Positions 63,941 to 64,000 of a DNA stretch of 64,000 bases are shown in pieces. The translations under genes and the position numbers were made by a program. Source of the stretch: Sphingomonas sp. LC-1. GTDB taxonomy: Bacteria; Pseudomonadota; Alphaproteobacteria; Sphingomonadales; Sphingomonadaceae. The notes beneath the pieces are model-generated. The model worked only from the letters and a program-made list of their open reading frames with translations. It was not told where the DNA came from and ran no database searches. The stretch lies in assembly GCF_025371035.1 (NCBI RefSeq), contig NZ_JANZXB010000006.1:1-64000 (forward strand), written 5' to 3'. Position 1 is the first letter of the stretch. Each line of letters begins with the position of its first letter.

Positions 63941-64000
63941 TCAGAATAGGCCCTGCGTCCGCAATGCGATCGCATGCACGCTATCGGTGGCGCAGAGGTA
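63941..64000 (-). CDS. C-terminal fragment at window edge, possibly LuxR-type regulator
   Basis: The minus strand reads 19 codons (YLCATDSVHAIALRTQGLF) to a TGA at 63943-63941. The pattern near VHAIALRTQGL is like the last helix of a LuxR/NarL-type DNA-binding domain. The gene continues beyond the window; the identification is tentative. Confidence 0.3.
   Translation of the reverse strand, partial: YLCATDSVHAIALRTQGLF

Overview
The window is GC-rich DNA that looks like a sphingomonad chromosome (Sphingomonas or a close relative, Alphaproteobacteria). The signs are four large TonB-dependent receptors, GH3/GMC/GPH-type carbohydrate genes, dense operons with ATGA, GTGA or TGATG junctions, and Fur, Zur and Fnr sites of alphaproteobacterial type. 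I see no rRNA, tRNA, CRISPR array or intact insertion sequence.

Region 1 (about 0.7-24.2 kb) is the most interesting part. It appears to be a dedicated aromatic C-glycoside utilisation locus. A Tat-targeted small subunit and a GMC flavoprotein (13.5-15.8 kb) resemble FAD glucoside/C-glycoside 3-dehydrogenases. Facing them are an MFS transporter and both subunits of a C-glycoside deglycosidase: a sugar-phosphate-isomerase-like alpha subunit and a DUF6379 beta subunit (15.9-18.6 kb). A second operon (8.1-12.6 kb) carries a luciferase-like monooxygenase, an FMN reductase, a GH3 beta-glucosidase with PA14 insert and a SnoaL-like protein. A third (0.7-8.0 kb) carries a TonB receptor, an extradiol dioxygenase, an Ayg1/2,6-dihydroxypseudooxynicotine-hydrolase-like C-C hydrolase, a cyclase-family hydrolase, a FAH-family hydrolase and RibB. 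A TetR regulator sits in the middle. Four promoters share a 16-bp inverted repeat, AGAAT-N4-GTTCT, which is probably its operator. A further operon (20.1-24.2 kb) has three more TIM-barrel sugar isomerase/lyase-like proteins and a GPH symporter, probably for the sugar product. The inferred route is outer-membrane uptake, periplasmic 3-oxidation, import, cytoplasmic C-C deglycosylation, then flavin-dependent hydroxylation and ring cleavage of the aglycone.

Region 2 (24.2-33.7 kb) concerns metals. After a gene-poor relic stretch come a Fur-box-preceded siderophore receptor with an esterase, then a Zur-type cluster (MerC-like protein, G3E GTPase, Zur, PhoX) divergent from a second G3E GTPase and a secreted Fe/Mn superoxide dismutase, with a good Zur box between them.

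Region 3 (33.7-44 kb) is a low-oxygen module: hemN-like gene, two Fnr-type regulators with Fe-S cysteines, cydDC, cydABX and an OmpW porin, with Fnr boxes before hemN, cydA and ompW.

Region 4 (44-64 kb) holds a TonB receptor / GPH transporter / TauD-AtsK dioxygenase operon, PoxB and a FUSC protein. It ends with a FecI-FecR pair opposite a signalling TonB receptor, which is followed by exported hydrolases (gamma-glutamyltransferase, AbgB-like M20 peptidase, class A acid phosphatase, M1 peptidase, esterase) suggesting scavenging of gamma-glutamyl or other peptides.
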